A stretch of 64,000 nucleotides of DNA, taken from positions 1,600,501 to 1,664,500 of the forward strand of contig NZ_CP141799.1 of NCBI RefSeq assembly GCF_035621475.1. Direction: 5' to 3'. Origin of the DNA: Pseudomonas paeninsulae. GTDB lineage: Bacteria > Pseudomonadota > Gammaproteobacteria > Pseudomonadales > Pseudomonadaceae. Position 1 is the first letter of the stretch. Every line of letters begins with the position of its first letter. Shown here one piece after another: positions 7,944 through 16,483 of the stretch. Under the pieces are notes generated by a model, which saw only the letters and a program-made list of their open reading frames with translations, was not told where the DNA came from and searched no databases. Position numbers and translations under genes: made by a program.

Positions 7944-10175
7944 ATGACAGTGCGCCGCCCACTCAAGATCCTTTTCTATTGCAATGTGCTGATTGTCTGC
8001 CTGCTGCTGGGCTACAAGGCCTATCTGAACGTTGTGCTGTCTGATTTCGAGGCCGAGCACACCGGCCAGATAGAGGCGATTCAGGCGCGGCTGGAGAGCC
8101 GGAATAGCTTCAGTTTCGCGGTGGTGGGCAATATCAATAATTCCGTAGGCATTTTCGAGCGACGGATTATTCCCATGCTCAACGCGTCCGGCGTCGATTT
8201 CATCATCTCCGCCGGCAACGCGGTCAGCGGTGGCGGCGAGGACAAGTACCGGGCGTTGCACGGCACCCTGAGTCATTTGCAGATGCCCTATCTGCTGACC
8301 TTTGGCGCCCATGAATACCAAGCGTTCGGCAGCTATCGGTTCTACGAGCATTTCGGCCCGCATTTTTTCAGCTTCCGCGCCGGCAGCAGCCACTTCATCT
8401 TTCTCGACAGCACCGGTAAAACGCCTTGGCGCTGGCAGATTCTCTGGCTCAGGGATCTCCTGCGTCAGAGTGATGCACAACAAACCTTTGTCTTTACCGG
8501 CCAGCCGCTGCTGCACGGCGAAGTGCCTGCCCGCTTTGCCGACGAACAGGATTACCTGCAGCCCGCAGCGTTCCGTGAAGCGCTGTTGGGGCTGTTCGCT
8601 GAACACCCTATCGATGCGATATTTGCCGCCAACCTGCCTCTGTTTTCCGAGCAGCGGCGCGGCAATACCCGGTTTATCACCAGCGGCGGGGCGGGTGGTC
8701 TGCTCCTGAGCGATCAGGCCAGTTTTCATCACTATGTGCAGGTGTCGGTATCTGCACAGGGCATCGGTATCCAGTTGCAGCGTCTCGACGTGGGCCAGCA
8801 CCCGCTCTTCAAGCAACTCGAGAGTCTCTGGTTCTTCATCTATTCGCTGTTCTACGTGGGTTACCTGAACTTCATCCTGCTGGTCTGCGGCCTGACCATC
8901 GCCGCGATCAAGCTCTACACGCTGGCCTTCGCCGAACGCGACTATTACCCGAATTTCGATCTGGATCCCTCACCCTGGGTGGAGAAACCGCTGCGGGTCG
9001 TGATGTTCACCAACAACTACCTGCCTTTCATCGGTGGTGTCCCCATCTCGATCGAGCGGCTGCGGCGAGGGCTGGACGCCATGGGCAACGCTGTTCTGGT
9101 CATCGCGCCAGGATATCGGGATCAGCCGCGCGAGGAGGCACATGTCGTCCGGGTGCCGTCGCTCCTGGCCATGGGCGAGAAGCGGGAACTCCGCTTGGCC
9201 AATATTTTTCTAAGGCGTATCGGTCAGGCGGTCAGAGACTTTCGTCCCGACCTGATCCACCTGCACCATCCTTTCTGGCTCGGCTCGTTGGGTCTGCTGC
9301 TGGCGCATCGGCTGCGGGTGCCGGCGGTTTTTACCTACCACACCCGGCTGGAACACTATGCTCACTTCGTGCCGCTGCCTGGCACGCTCTTCCGCAACTT
9401 GATCTCCCATGCGCTGATCAAGCGCTTTGCCAATAAATGCGATGCGGTGATCGTGCCCACTAACTCCGCCGAAGAATATTTGCGCATGATCGGCGTGAAG
9501 ACGCCCGTTTTCGTGCAACCCACGGGCATCGACTACCGGCGCTTTCACGAAGTGACAGGGGAGCAAGTCGCCCGCCTGAGGGCGGCGCTGGGCATTGGCG
9601 AGGAGCAGGTCCTGATCAGTGTTTCGCGGCTTTCCAATGAAAAAAATATCGATTTCCTGATCGATGCGATCGCCAGTCTGCGCGGGCAGACCGAGCGGCC
9701 CTTCCTGGTCCTGATGATCGGTGATGGTCATCAGCGCGAGCGGCTGCACGGGCGTATCGACGAGCTGGGTCTCGGTCGTCATTTCAGGTTGCTCGGCGCC
9801 GTCCCGCCAGAGGACATGGCGCTGTACTACCGGCTGGGCGAGCTGTTTCTGTTCGCCTCAAAATCGGAGACCCAGGGCATGGTTGTTCTGGAGGCCATGG
9901 CTGCCGGCTTGCCAGTGGTGGCGGTACGCTCGAGTGGTATCGATGATGTGGTCAGGCAGGGCTATAACGGCTTCAAGACGCCGGAAAATATTGGCCAGTG
10001 GTGCGCGCGGGTGATCCTGCTGCTCGAGGATGATCGGCTGCGCGAAGAAATGTCCAACCATGCCCTGTTGGTGGCCGAGGAGCACTCCATCGAACAGTTC
10101 GCGGCGGGGGTCAAGGAGGTCTACGCCACGGTCATGGCCGCTTCGCGTACCCAGCAAGGCGGGCGATGGCGCTGA
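7944..10175 (+). CDS. Fusion of degenerate metallophosphoesterase and GT4 glycosyltransferase
   Basis: A 743-aa protein. Residues 8-30 form a membrane anchor. Residues 50-280 follow the calcineurin-like phosphoesterase pattern, but the metal-binding motifs are altered: VVGNINN in place of GDxH, SAGNAVSGG in place of GDxxD, and FGAHEY in place of GNHD. A second membrane segment lies near 292-320. Residues 345-735 are a GT-B glycosyltransferase of family 4: NNYLPFIGGVPISIERL, SRLSNEKNIDFLI and the E-x7-E motif SKSETQGMVVLEAM. The best guess is a membrane-associated glycolipid or polysaccharide glycosyltransferase with a non-catalytic N-terminal domain. Monocistronic. Confidence 0.85.
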   Translation: MTVRRPLKILFYCNVLIVCLLLGYKAYLNVVLSDFEAEHTGQIEAIQARLESRNSFSFAVVGNINNSVGIFERRIIPMLNASGVDFIISAGNAVSGGGEDKYRALHGTLSHLQMPYLLTFGAHEYQAFGSYRFYEHFGPHFFSFRAGSSHFIFLDSTGKTPWRWQILWLRDLLRQSDAQQTFVFTGQPLLHGEVPARFADEQDYLQPAAFREALLGLFAEHPIDAIFAANLPLFSEQRRGNTRFITSGGAGGLLLSDQASFHHYVQVSVSAQGIGIQLQRLDVGQHPLFKQLESLWFFIYSLFYVGYLNFILLVCGLTIAAIKLYTLAFAERDYYPNFDLDPSPWVEKPLRVVMFTNNYLPFIGGVPISIERLRRGLDAMGNAVLVIAPGYRDQPREEAHVVRVPSLLAMGEKRELRLANIFLRRIGQAVRDFRPDLIHLHHPFWLGSLGLLLAHRLRVPAVFTYHTRLEHYAHFVPLPGTLFRNLISHALIKRFANKCDAVIVPTNSAEEYLRMIGVKTPVFVQPTGIDYRRFHEVTGEQVARLRAALGIGEEQVLISVSRLSNEKNIDFLIDAIASLRGQTERPFLVLMIGDGHQRERLHGRIDELGLGRHFRLLGAVPPEDMALYYRLGELFLFASKSETQGMVVLEAMAAGLPVVAVRSSGIDDVVRQGYNGFKTPENIGQWCARVILLLEDDRLREEMSNHALLVAEEHSIEQFAAGVKEVYATVMAASRTQQGGRWR

Positions 10176-10191
10176 TGGATTTTGCGCACTG

Positions 10192-10551
10192 CTACAGTCG
10201 GCCTTCCTGGTGCAGGCGGCGCAACACCCAGTGGCGGTAGCTCCAGGAGAACATGGGTTTGAGGCCGGGCAGGCCGAGTAGCCAGGCCAGCGGGCGCAGG
10301 GCAGGGGTGCGCGCCATCAGCAGGATGTAGGCGTCCAGTTCGCGGTGGATGCGGCCTTGGGCATCTTCGACGTGCAGTTCAGTCAGTGCCAGGTGCGGGT
10401 CGATGCCGGCCGCACGCAGTTGCTCTGCCTTGCCGGTGATGTCCAGCCACTCCACGCTGTCGTCGCTAAGCGTGCGCAGCTTTTCATAGCGGCGACGATC
10501 GGCCACGCAGCGCGGGCAGGCGCCGTCGTAATAGACTTTGAGTCTGGCCAT
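10192..10551 (-). CDS. DCC-family thiol-disulfide oxidoreductase-like protein (DUF393)
   Basis: A 119-aa protein with the family signature YYDGACPRCVADRRRY, containing a CPRC redox-like motif near residue 10. The C-terminal part (LRPLAWLLGLPGLKPMFSWSYRHW) matches the second conserved block of DUF393. Substrate unknown. It ends 17 bp from the GT4 gene, convergently, and lies downstream of rimO with a hairpin between them. Confidence 0.8.
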   Translation of the reverse strand: MARLKVYYDGACPRCVADRRRYEKLRTLSDDSVEWLDITGKAEQLRAAGIDPHLALTELHVEDAQGRIHRELDAYILLMARTPALRPLAWLLGLPGLKPMFSWSYRHWVLRRLHQEGRL

Positions 10552-10595
10552 GGGGCTGGCCTGGTTGGGCGTTTATTAGCAGTTTAGAAGAAGCG

Positions 10596-10619
10596 CGCGC
10601 CCCTCGAGCGAGGGGCGCG
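10596..10619 (-). terminator. Hairpin after rimO
   Basis: Perfect 10-bp GC-rich stem (cgcgcccctc / gaggggcgcg) with a GAGC loop, six bases beyond the rimO stop, followed on the minus strand by a short T-rich tract. Probable terminator of rimO. Confidence 0.6.
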
Positions 10620-10624
10620 GCGTT

Positions 10625-11947
10625 TTAGATCAGTTCGGCCCACATGTCGTATTCGTCGGCGTCGACGATGCGTACGCGCACCTTGTCTCCGGGTTTGACC
10701 TCGGTGCTGGCGATAAACACGCTGCCGTCGATTTCCGGGGCGTCGGCATAGCAGCGCGCTACGGCGCCCTGGTCGTCGACTTCGTCGATCAATACCTCAA
10801 GCTCCTTGCCGACTTTCAACTGCAGGCGTGCGGCGCTGATCGCCTGCTGATGCGCCATGAAGCGATCCCAGCGATCCTGTTTGATGTCATCGGGTACATG
10901 GTTATCCAGCAGGTTGGCCGATGCGCCTTCTACCGGGGAGTACTGGAAGCAGCCGACGCGGTCGAGCTGGGCTTCGGTCAGCCAGTCGAGCAGGTACTGG
11001 AAGTCTTCCTCGGTTTCACCGGGGAAACCGACGATGAAGGTCGAGCGGATGGTCAGTTCCGGGCAGATCTCGCGCCAGTTCTTGATCCGCGCCAGGGTCT
11101 TGTCTTCGAAGGCCGGACGCTTCATGGCTTTCAGTACTTTCGGGCTGGCGTGCTGGAAGGGGATGTCCAGGTACGGCAGTAGCTTGCCGGCGGCCATCAG
11201 CGGGATCAGCTCGTCGACGTGCGGGTACGGATAGACATAGTGCAGGCGCACCCAGATGCCCATGCTCGAGAGCGCTTCGCAGAGTTCGGTCATGCGGGTT
11301 TTCACCGGTTGGCCGTTCCAGAAGTCGGTTTTGTACTTCATATCCACGCCATAGGCGCTGGTGTCCTGGCTGATCACCAGCAGCTCCTTGACCCCGGCCT
11401 TGACCAGGCGCTCGGCTTCGCTGAGCACTTCGCCGACCGGACGGCTGACCAGCTTGCCTCGCATCGAGGGGATGATGCAGAAGCTACAGCTGTGGTTGCA
11501 GCCTTCGGAAATCTTCAGGTAGGCGTAGTGGCGCGGCGTCAGCTTGATGCCTTGCGGTGGCACCAGGTCGATCAGCGGGTTGTGTTCTTTGTTCGGTGGT
11601 ACCACTTCATGCACGGCATTCAGCACTTGCTCGTACTGCTGCGGGCCAGTGACGGAGAGCACGCTGGGGTGCACGTTGCGGATCGCGCTTTCTTCCACGC
11701 CCATGCAGCCGGTGACGATGACCTTGCCGTTTTCGGCCAGGGCCTCACCGATCACTTCGAGGGATTCGGCCTTGGCGCTGTCAATAAAGCCACAGGTGTT
11801 GACCACCACCACGTCGGCGTCCTGGTAGGTCGACACGACTTCGTAACCTTCCATGCGCAGTTGGGTGAGGATGCGTTCGGAATCGACCAGGGCTTTCGGG
11901 CAACCGAGGCTGACGAATCCGACTTTCGGCGTGGCGGGGGTGGACAT
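10625..11947 (-). CDS. rimO: Ribosomal protein S12 methylthiotransferase RimO
   Basis: A 440-aa radical-SAM enzyme that adds a methylthio group to the conserved Asp of ribosomal protein S12. The start is ATG at 11947 ([27 protein letters not shown]) with GAGG upstream; the open frame extends further but without homology. The N-terminal UPF0004 domain carries the cysteines of the auxiliary Fe-S cluster (GCPKA, NTCGF, GCMG). The radical-SAM site is CNHSCSFC. The C-terminal TRAM domain starts near residue 370. Backbone gene in conserved Pseudomonas order. Confidence 0.96.
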   Translation of the reverse strand: MSTPATPKVGFVSLGCPKALVDSERILTQLRMEGYEVVSTYQDADVVVVNTCGFIDSAKAESLEVIGEALAENGKVIVTGCMGVEESAIRNVHPSVLSVTGPQQYEQVLNAVHEVVPPNKEHNPLIDLVPPQGIKLTPRHYAYLKISEGCNHSCSFCIIPSMRGKLVSRPVGEVLSEAERLVKAGVKELLVISQDTSAYGVDMKYKTDFWNGQPVKTRMTELCEALSSMGIWVRLHYVYPYPHVDELIPLMAAGKLLPYLDIPFQHASPKVLKAMKRPAFEDKTLARIKNWREICPELTIRSTFIVGFPGETEEDFQYLLDWLTEAQLDRVGCFQYSPVEGASANLLDNHVPDDIKQDRWDRFMAHQQAISAARLQLKVGKELEVLIDEVDDQGAVARCYADAPEIDGSVFIASTEVKPGDKVRVRIVDADEYDMWAELI

Positions 11948-12161
11948 GCGGCGAACCTCAGACTTTGAAGGATGGGCGCTGGAGGCGCCGCTGATCAAAA
12001 AGTGCGCAATTCTAGCGGCGCCCCGCAAACTTCGCCAGTACTCTTGGACGAGCGAGGCAATTAGCGGGCGCTGGCAGTGGATTCGCCAAGAAATTCTGCA
12101 CTGTTGGGTGGGCGCGGGCGGGTGTTGCGTTGAGCGCTCAGCGACGCGAGTTCGGACCTAT

Positions 12162-12203
12162 AGAAAAGAAAGGCTTGCCAGCTAGTGGCGAGCCCTTCTT
12201 CTC
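12162..12203 (-). terminator. Rho-independent terminator of the cytochrome b561 gene
   Basis: Inverted repeat aaggcttgcca / tggcgagccctt with a 5-nt loop. On the minus strand it is followed by TTTCTTTTC and lies 26 bp past the cytochrome b561 stop. Confidence 0.65.
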
Positions 12204-12228
12204 TAAAGGTGGCGTGCTGGTAAGAGTA

Positions 12229-12777
12229 TTACTTGCGGCTGGGCAGCATCATTCTCAGGGCATTGTCGCCGCGTACGTAATGATGAAACAGCCCGGCTGA
12301 GGCATGCAGGCCGATCAGCCAATAGCCGGCTTGGGCGATCCATACGTGCCAGTGTTCAAATAGCTTGGCCAGTGCATGGTCCTTGCTGAGCAGTGCAGGT
12401 AGTTCCAGGCCGAAGAACGGGATTGGCTTGGCTTCGGCGCTGAGGAGCAGCCAGCCCAGCAGTGGGGTGCAAATCATTAGCAGGTAGAGCGCCAGGTACA
12501 TCAGCTTGGCAAGTTTCGTCTGCACCTTAGGCGGGGTAGGCTGAATCAGGGGGGCAGGTGCGATCAGCCGTGTCAGGATGCGCAACCAGACCAGCGCCAG
12601 GATCGACAGCCCGAGCATGAAGTGCAGTTGCTTCATCAGCGCGCGGCCATCACTGCCTTTGGGAAACAGGCCGCGGTACTCCATGGTGAAGTAGACCGTA
12701 GCAATCAGCAGCAGCATCAACCAGTGCAAGCCGATGGACAGCTTGCCGTAATGGGATGCGGTATTTTTCCAGGTCAT
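12229..12777 (-). CDS. Cytochrome b561 family membrane protein
   Basis: A 182-aa protein with four hydrophobic helices. Candidate heme-ligating histidines are H in SIGLHWLMLLL, QLHFMLGLSILALVWLRI, HWHVWIAQAGYWLIGLHASAGLFHHY, the usual CybB pattern. It would sit in the inner membrane and exchange electrons with quinol; some members dismutate superoxide. Monocistronic, terminated by the hairpin listed. Backbone gene found near rimO in other Pseudomonas. Confidence 0.88.
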   Translation of the reverse strand: MTWKNTASHYGKLSIGLHWLMLLLIATVYFTMEYRGLFPKGSDGRALMKQLHFMLGLSILALVWLRILTRLIAPAPLIQPTPPKVQTKLAKLMYLALYLLMICTPLLGWLLLSAEAKPIPFFGLELPALLSKDHALAKLFEHWHVWIAQAGYWLIGLHASAGLFHHYVRGDNALRMMLPSRK

Positions 12778-12871
12778 GTTCGGGGTGGCTCCGGCGTGGT
12801 TGATTCAAACTGCGCCTAGCTTAAGGGGCGAACCTTAAGCATTGCTGAGCAGAGCCCCCGAAGTCACAAAC

Positions 12872-12903
12872 AAAAAAGGCCACTCGATTGAGTGGCCTTT
12901 TTG
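12872..12903 (-). terminator. Terminator of tRNA-fMet copy 1
   Basis: Palindrome aaggccactcgattgagtgg-ccttttttg: 9-bp stem flanked by A6 and T6, 7 bp past the tRNA 3' end; would terminate on both strands. Confidence 0.85.
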
Positions 12904-12909
12904 AGTATC

Positions 12910-12986
<77 letters not shown>

Positions 12987-12992
12987 CCGAAG

Positions 12993-13020
12993 ATTCTATC
13001 CGAATAGGTGATTTTGTCAA
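12993..13020 (-). promoter_or_regulatory. Sigma70 promoter of tRNA-fMet copy 1
   Basis: TTGACA, 16-bp spacer, TAGAAT, reading leftwards and ending 6 bp before the mature tRNA. A G/C-rich discriminator follows, as expected for stringently controlled tRNA promoters. Confidence 0.8.
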
Positions 13021-13073
13021 TTGATTTCTGCTTTCTAATCAATTGTTTTAATGAGCGTTGCGCGCGCAGAAAC

Positions 13074-13105
13074 AAAAAAGGCCACTCGATTGAGTGGCCT
13101 TTTTT
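13074..13105 (-). terminator. Terminator of tRNA-fMet copy 2
   Basis: Same A6-stem-T6 palindrome as after copy 1. Confidence 0.85.
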
Positions 13106-13112
13106 GAGTATC

Positions 13113-13189
<77 letters not shown>

Positions 13190-13195
13190 CCGAAG

Positions 13196-13223
13196 ATTCT
13201 ATCTGAATAGGCGCTCTTGTCAA
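13196..13223 (-). promoter_or_regulatory. Sigma70 promoter of tRNA-fMet copy 2
   Basis: TTGACA, 16-bp spacer, TAGAAT, 6 bp before the tRNA. Confidence 0.8.
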
Positions 13224-13274
13224 TTTATTTCTGCTTTTCAATCAATTGCTTAAGTCCGCTTGGCGGGCACCAAC

Positions 13275-13306
13275 AAAAAAGGCCACTCAATTGAGTGGCC
13301 TTTTTT
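13275..13306 (-). terminator. Terminator of tRNA-fMet copy 3
   Basis: Same palindrome with one symmetric difference in the loop (caattg in place of cgattg). Confidence 0.85.
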
Positions 13307-13313
13307 GAGTATC

Positions 13314-13390
<77 letters not shown>

Positions 13391-13396
13391 CCGAAG

Positions 13397-13424
13397 ATTC
13401 TATCTGAATAGGCGCTCTTGTCAA
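13397..13424 (-). promoter_or_regulatory. Sigma70 promoter of tRNA-fMet copy 3
   Basis: TTGACA, 16-bp spacer, TAGAAT, 6 bp before the tRNA. Confidence 0.8.
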
Positions 13425-13475
13425 TTTATTTCTGCTTTTCAATCAATTGCTTAAGTCCGCTTGGCGGGCACCAAC

Positions 13476-13507
13476 AAAAAAGGCCACTCGATTGAGTGGC
13501 CTTTTTT
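13476..13507 (-). terminator. Terminator of tRNA-fMet copy 4
   Basis: Same A6-stem-T6 palindrome. Confidence 0.85.
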
Positions 13508-13514
13508 GAGTATC

Positions 13515-13591
<77 letters not shown>

Positions 13592-13597
13592 GCGCCA

Positions 13598-13625
13598 ATT
13601 CTATCGCCAAAAAACTGCCTGTCAA
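13598..13625 (-). promoter_or_regulatory. Sigma70 promoter of tRNA-fMet copy 4
   Basis: TTGACA, 16-bp spacer containing a T6 run, TAGAAT. Confidence 0.8.
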
Positions 13626-13853
13626 CGCTTGTCTTGAGAAAAACTGTTGTTTGTTCAAATGCTTAGCGTTGTATCAGGTACTTGAATCAGGCCTCAGGCC
13701 TGGCTGGCCGGGGTTTGGCGAGGGCTGAGGCTGGGCGCGCGGGTTGACTGAGCTGGCCTGCTGTATGGGGTTCTGTGCGGCCGGTGATCGTTGGCGTAGC
13801 CCATCAACCCGCTGTTGGGCTAGAGTCGGCGGCTATTGAACTGGAGAATGATC

Positions 13854-14081
13854 ATGGGACTTGAATGCAAAGCCTGCGGTGCGTCGTTACCGAGCCAGGC
13901 AACGACCTGTCCGGCCTGTGGCGCCGAAGTACCGCAGCTAGCGCCGAAGAAGACCAAGCTGCTGCCGCTGGCAGCCTTCATGCTGATCGTCATTCTGGTG
14001 ATCCAGGCGTATATGAACAAGCCTGAGCCCGAGGTGGAGGTTGTCGAGCCTGCGCCAGCGGCCAGTAATGCCGGGCAGTAG
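13854..14081 (+). CDS. Small zinc-ribbon membrane protein
   Basis: A 75-aa protein starting MGLECKACGASLPSQATTCPACGAEV: a four-cysteine zinc ribbon (CKAC, CPAC). One transmembrane helix follows (LLPLAAFMLIVILVIQAYM), then an acidic Pro/Glu-rich tail. ATG at 13854 is preferred because GGAG lies 7 nt upstream; an ATG two codons earlier is possible. Probably inner-membrane, function unknown. It is the last backbone gene before the island. Confidence 0.75.
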   Translation: MGLECKACGASLPSQATTCPACGAEVPQLAPKKTKLLPLAAFMLIVILVIQAYMNKPEPEVEVVEPAPAASNAGQ

Positions 14082-14108
14082 TGCATGGCCGGCTAACGAC
14101 TGCGAATA

Positions 14109-14140
14109 ATGACTGCCAGAAAAATCATCCACGTTGACTG
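14109..14140 (+). pseudogene. dinB: Original 5' end of dinB, displaced by the island
   Basis: ATG at 14109 begins MTARKIIHVDC, matching the DinB N-terminus, then diverges. The remainder of dinB is 39.8 kb away and now uses a start supplied by the island. This fragment fixes the insertion point and shows the native start region. Confidence 0.85.
14118..14140 (+). repeat. attL of the dinB-integrated island
   Basis: 23-bp direct repeat (core aaatcatccacgttgactg) identical to 53897-53919. It lies within the dinB 5' coding sequence, 159 bp before the integrase gene. Confidence 0.85.
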
Positions 14141-14241
14141 CACACACCGTCCGCGGATGTTTTTTTGCGTCCGACTGGTGCCTGAATGGCGCGGCGCCTG
14201 GGCATTTTGCGTCCGCTAGCGTCCGCTTGCGTGCTGGCCCA

Positions 14242-14283
14242 GTCGTGAGAAAAGCGGGTATTAAAGCGGGGTTCGTTAGCCGC
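14242..14283 (+). repeat. Imperfect repeat of the right-end sequence (arm-like)
   Basis: Contains aaagcgggtattaaagcggg and resembles 53812-53850 (aagcgggtataaaggcgggt) in the same orientation. Each contains two copies of an a-a-a-g-c-g-g-g-like unit. The location just inside both ends suggests integrase arm-type binding sites (inference). Confidence 0.5.
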
Positions 14284-14298
14284 TAGGAGATACCCGCC

Positions 14299-15471
14299 AT
14301 GCCTTTGACCGATGTCCAAATCCGCCAAGCCAAGCCAGGCCCCAAACCCCGTAAGTTCAGCGATGAGCGGGGACTCTTCATTGAGATTCGCCCTACAGGG
14401 AGCAAGCTCTGGCGCTACCGGTACAAAATAGACGGTGTCGAGAACGTTTTCGCCATTGGCGAGTACCCAGAAATGGGGCTGGCCGATGCTCGAGCGGAGC
14501 GTGATCGTGCCCGAGCGCTGGTGAAGCAGGGGCGGCATCCGGCCCATGTTCGCCGACTCGAACGGGCGAGGCAGAAAGTGGAGAATCAGTCCTCCTTCAA
14601 GGTGGTCGCCTTGGAGTGGATAGCAACCAAGAGCAATGTCAGCGAGAGCTATCGCAACCAACTGACCAGGGCCTTTGCCAAGAACCTGTTCCCTTACATC
14701 GGTCGGCTGCCGGTTCGAGAGGTAACCGCTGCTCAACTGCTGGAGTGCTTGCGGCGTATGGAGAGCAGGGGGGCAACGTACTATGCCATTGCCCTGTGCA
14801 ACTGGCTTTCCCAGATGTTCCGGTTTGGTGTCCGGACGCTACGCGCGGATGCTGATCCCGCAGCGGTGCTTTACGGGGCGTTCGTGCGCAAGCCAATCCA
14901 GCATAGCCAGCCAATGTCCGCCGCGGATATCGCCAAGTTTAGGGAAGGCCTACAGTCCTACGGCGGGTTTCGAACGAACACTATAGCCCTGGAGTTGCTG
15001 CAGCTACTCTTCCTCAGGACGGTGGAGATCCGCCGAGGGCGCTGGGAGCATGTTGACCTGGATGTTGGGCTTTGGGATATCCCGGTCGAATTGATGAAGA
15101 AGGGGCGTCGGCACTTGGTGCCGCTTCCGCCGAGGGCTGTTCAGTTGCTGCGGGAGCTGAAGGGCATCACGGGTGGTGGTGAGCTGATGTTCCCCGGGTT
15201 GAGGCACCCTGATAAGCCAGTTGATGGCTCGACGTTCAATAGGGCGCTGGAGCGACTGAGGATGAAAGGGTTTACGTGCCACGACTTCCGCGCTACTGCC
15301 TCAACTCACCTCTATGAGTCTGGGCTTTTCAGGACCGAAGTAATCGAGATGCAGCTCGCGCATGCGGAGGAGAACAGGACGAAGGCAGCATACAACCATG
15401 CCGAATATCTGCAGGAGAGGCGAGAGTTGATGCGGTGGTGGCAGGAGTATGTGTTGGCTGCTGGGAACTGA
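14299..15471 (+). CDS. P4-type tyrosine integrase of the island
   Basis: A 390-aa site-specific recombinase. The N-terminal DUF4102-type arm-binding domain begins MPLTDVQIRQAKPGPKPRKFSDERGLFIEIRPTG-like. The catalytic domain shows Arg in LRTVEIRRGRW, the HxxR pair in CHDFRATASTHLYE, His in LAHAEENRTKAAYNH and the terminal Tyr in AYNHAEYLQERRELM. Full length and no disruption. It sits just inside attL, reading inwards, and AlpA lies downstream on the opposite strand. Expected to catalyse integration and excision at the dinB site. Confidence 0.95.
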   Translation: MPLTDVQIRQAKPGPKPRKFSDERGLFIEIRPTGSKLWRYRYKIDGVENVFAIGEYPEMGLADARAERDRARALVKQGRHPAHVRRLERARQKVENQSSFKVVALEWIATKSNVSESYRNQLTRAFAKNLFPYIGRLPVREVTAAQLLECLRRMESRGATYYAIALCNWLSQMFRFGVRTLRADADPAAVLYGAFVRKPIQHSQPMSAADIAKFREGLQSYGGFRTNTIALELLQLLFLRTVEIRRGRWEHVDLDVGLWDIPVELMKKGRRHLVPLPPRAVQLLRELKGITGGGELMFPGLRHPDKPVDGSTFNRALERLRMKGFTCHDFRATASTHLYESGLFRTEVIEMQLAHAEENRTKAAYNHAEYLQERRELMRWWQEYVLAAGN

Positions 15472-15482
15472 TGAAGGGCGGC

Positions 15483-15677
15483 TCAGGCCGCCCTGTTTCG
15501 TTTCATCTGTTCGATCCAGTTCTGCACTTCCAGCTGCGACCATCGTGAGTACCGGCCCAGCTTCACGGGTGCGGGAAACTCCTCAAGCTGGATCATGTCG
15601 TAGAGCTTGGACCGGCCGCATCCTACTTGGTCCAGCACTTCCTCGATCTTGATTAGGCGGTCGAGTGGCTTGTTCAT
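15483..15677 (-). CDS. AlpA-family excisionase/regulator
   Basis: A 64-aa MerR-like helix-turn-helix protein: MNKPLDRLIKIEEVLDQVGC, GRSKLYDMIQLEEFPAPVKLGRYSRWSQLEVQNWIEQ. ATG at 15677 has GGAAG upstream; a longer start is possible. AlpA proteins of P4-like islands act as excisionases or activators of integrase expression. Its TGA/ATG overlap with the upstream fragment suggests an original operon. Confidence 0.88.
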   Translation of the reverse strand: MNKPLDRLIKIEEVLDQVGCGRSKLYDMIQLEEFPAPVKLGRYSRWSQLEVQNWIEQMKRNRAA

Positions 15678-15853
15678 GCTGCTTCCTTTGCCGGCCATGC
15701 GCCGAAGAGACGAGTGGCCTGGACCTCGTCCAGGCTCACGTTGTTGGGAATGGCGATCCAGCCCGAGTCAACCAGCTGCTTTGTGTGGCAGCCGGCGTTC
15801 AGCTCGCGGTAATAGGCCTTGATCACGCCCGTCAGTTGCGCCGCGAGGTAGGT
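15674..15853 (-). pseudogene. Truncated hypothetical gene upstream of alpA
   Basis: An open frame of 59 codons, YLAAQLTGVIKAYYRELNAG... ending PAKEAA, with the stop overlapping the alpA ATG. There is no ATG before an in-frame TAA; GTG in the middle is the only possible start. It probably represents the 3' end of an island gene cut off by the insertion of transposon debris upstream. Confidence 0.5.
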
Positions 15854-15964
15854 TTAGCCTATGGGCAAGATTCTCAATGACAAACCATCTGTGTCGTAGG
15901 ATGGCGTGGAGGAGGGTACGATTCTGGGTGGGTGCTGGCGCCGTTGGGGGCGGGCGGCGTCTCT

Positions 15965-16193
15965 GGCGGGCAGCTAGCTTTCAACGACGTCTGCGCCTGG
16001 AGCTCCCGGGCCAGGCAATGGTCATCGGCACAGGCCGCCATGGTCACCGTGCACGGCAGCTACTGTGCCAGCAGCCGGATCAGTTGCGGGCGGGTGGTCT
16101 TTTTGCGGAACAGCTCGCGTCGTGCTCATCATGGGCGTGAAGGTGAAAGCTGTGTTTGCCCAGTTGGGTACCGATCAGTGCTGCATTGCTCAT
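15965..16193 (-). pseudogene. IS110-family transposase remnant
   Basis: From ATG at 16193 it reads MSNAALIGTQLGKHSFHLHA and, with a frame correction, ELFRKKTTRPQLIRLLAQ and CTVTMAACADDHCLAREL. This parallels the start of IS110 transposases (DEDD domain: IGVDLAK, FQLH, LRKKL, MEACGGAHYWARE). The first catalytic Asp is replaced (GTQLGK for GxDxAK) and the frame is broken. Dead remnant. Confidence 0.6.
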
Positions 16194-16212
16194 GACGATG
16201 GCCATCGGAAAG

Positions 16213-16249
16213 AAAACACCCTGCGAAGGCTAGCCTTCGCAGGGTGTTT
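16213..16249 (-). terminator. Strong rho-independent hairpin
   Basis: Stem aacaccctgcgaagg / ccttcgcagggtgtt with a CTAG loop, flanked by A and T runs. It lies about 60 bp past the 56-aa gene and would terminate the zeta operon (and could act on both strands). Confidence 0.8.
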
Positions 16250-16309
16250 GGGATGAGCATCACATTAAGCCACCTGAGAACGGCGGCTTTCGGCAGGGAG
16301 GCGAGCGCT

Positions 16310-16480
16310 TCAGGTCAGATCCCGGCTCTCCCTGATGCTTTTTGCTTCTTCGAGTACCTTGCGCTGGCTTTCGATGGCGCGCGCAGAAGCGGCGCCATAA
16401 GCAGCGCGCTTGGCAGCATCAGAATTGCTTCTGAAAAAGCTCGACAGGGGGCTGGAGCTGCCCGCGAGAACTTTTTTCAT
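16310..16480 (-). CDS. 56-aa protein in operon with zeta toxin
   Basis: MKKVLAGSSSPLSSFFRSNSD followed by an Ala/Glu/Arg-rich helical stretch ending EAKSIRESRDLT. ATG at 16480 is in the zeta reading frame, three bases past its TAA, with GAGGC overlapping the zeta end as ribosome binding site. The strong hairpin follows. Function unknown; its place makes it a candidate antitoxin or accessory, but antitoxins usually precede zeta. Confidence 0.6.
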   Translation of the reverse strand: MKKVLAGSSSPLSSFFRSNSDAAKRAAYGAASARAIESQRKVLEEAKSIRESRDLT

Positions 16481-16483
16481 CGA

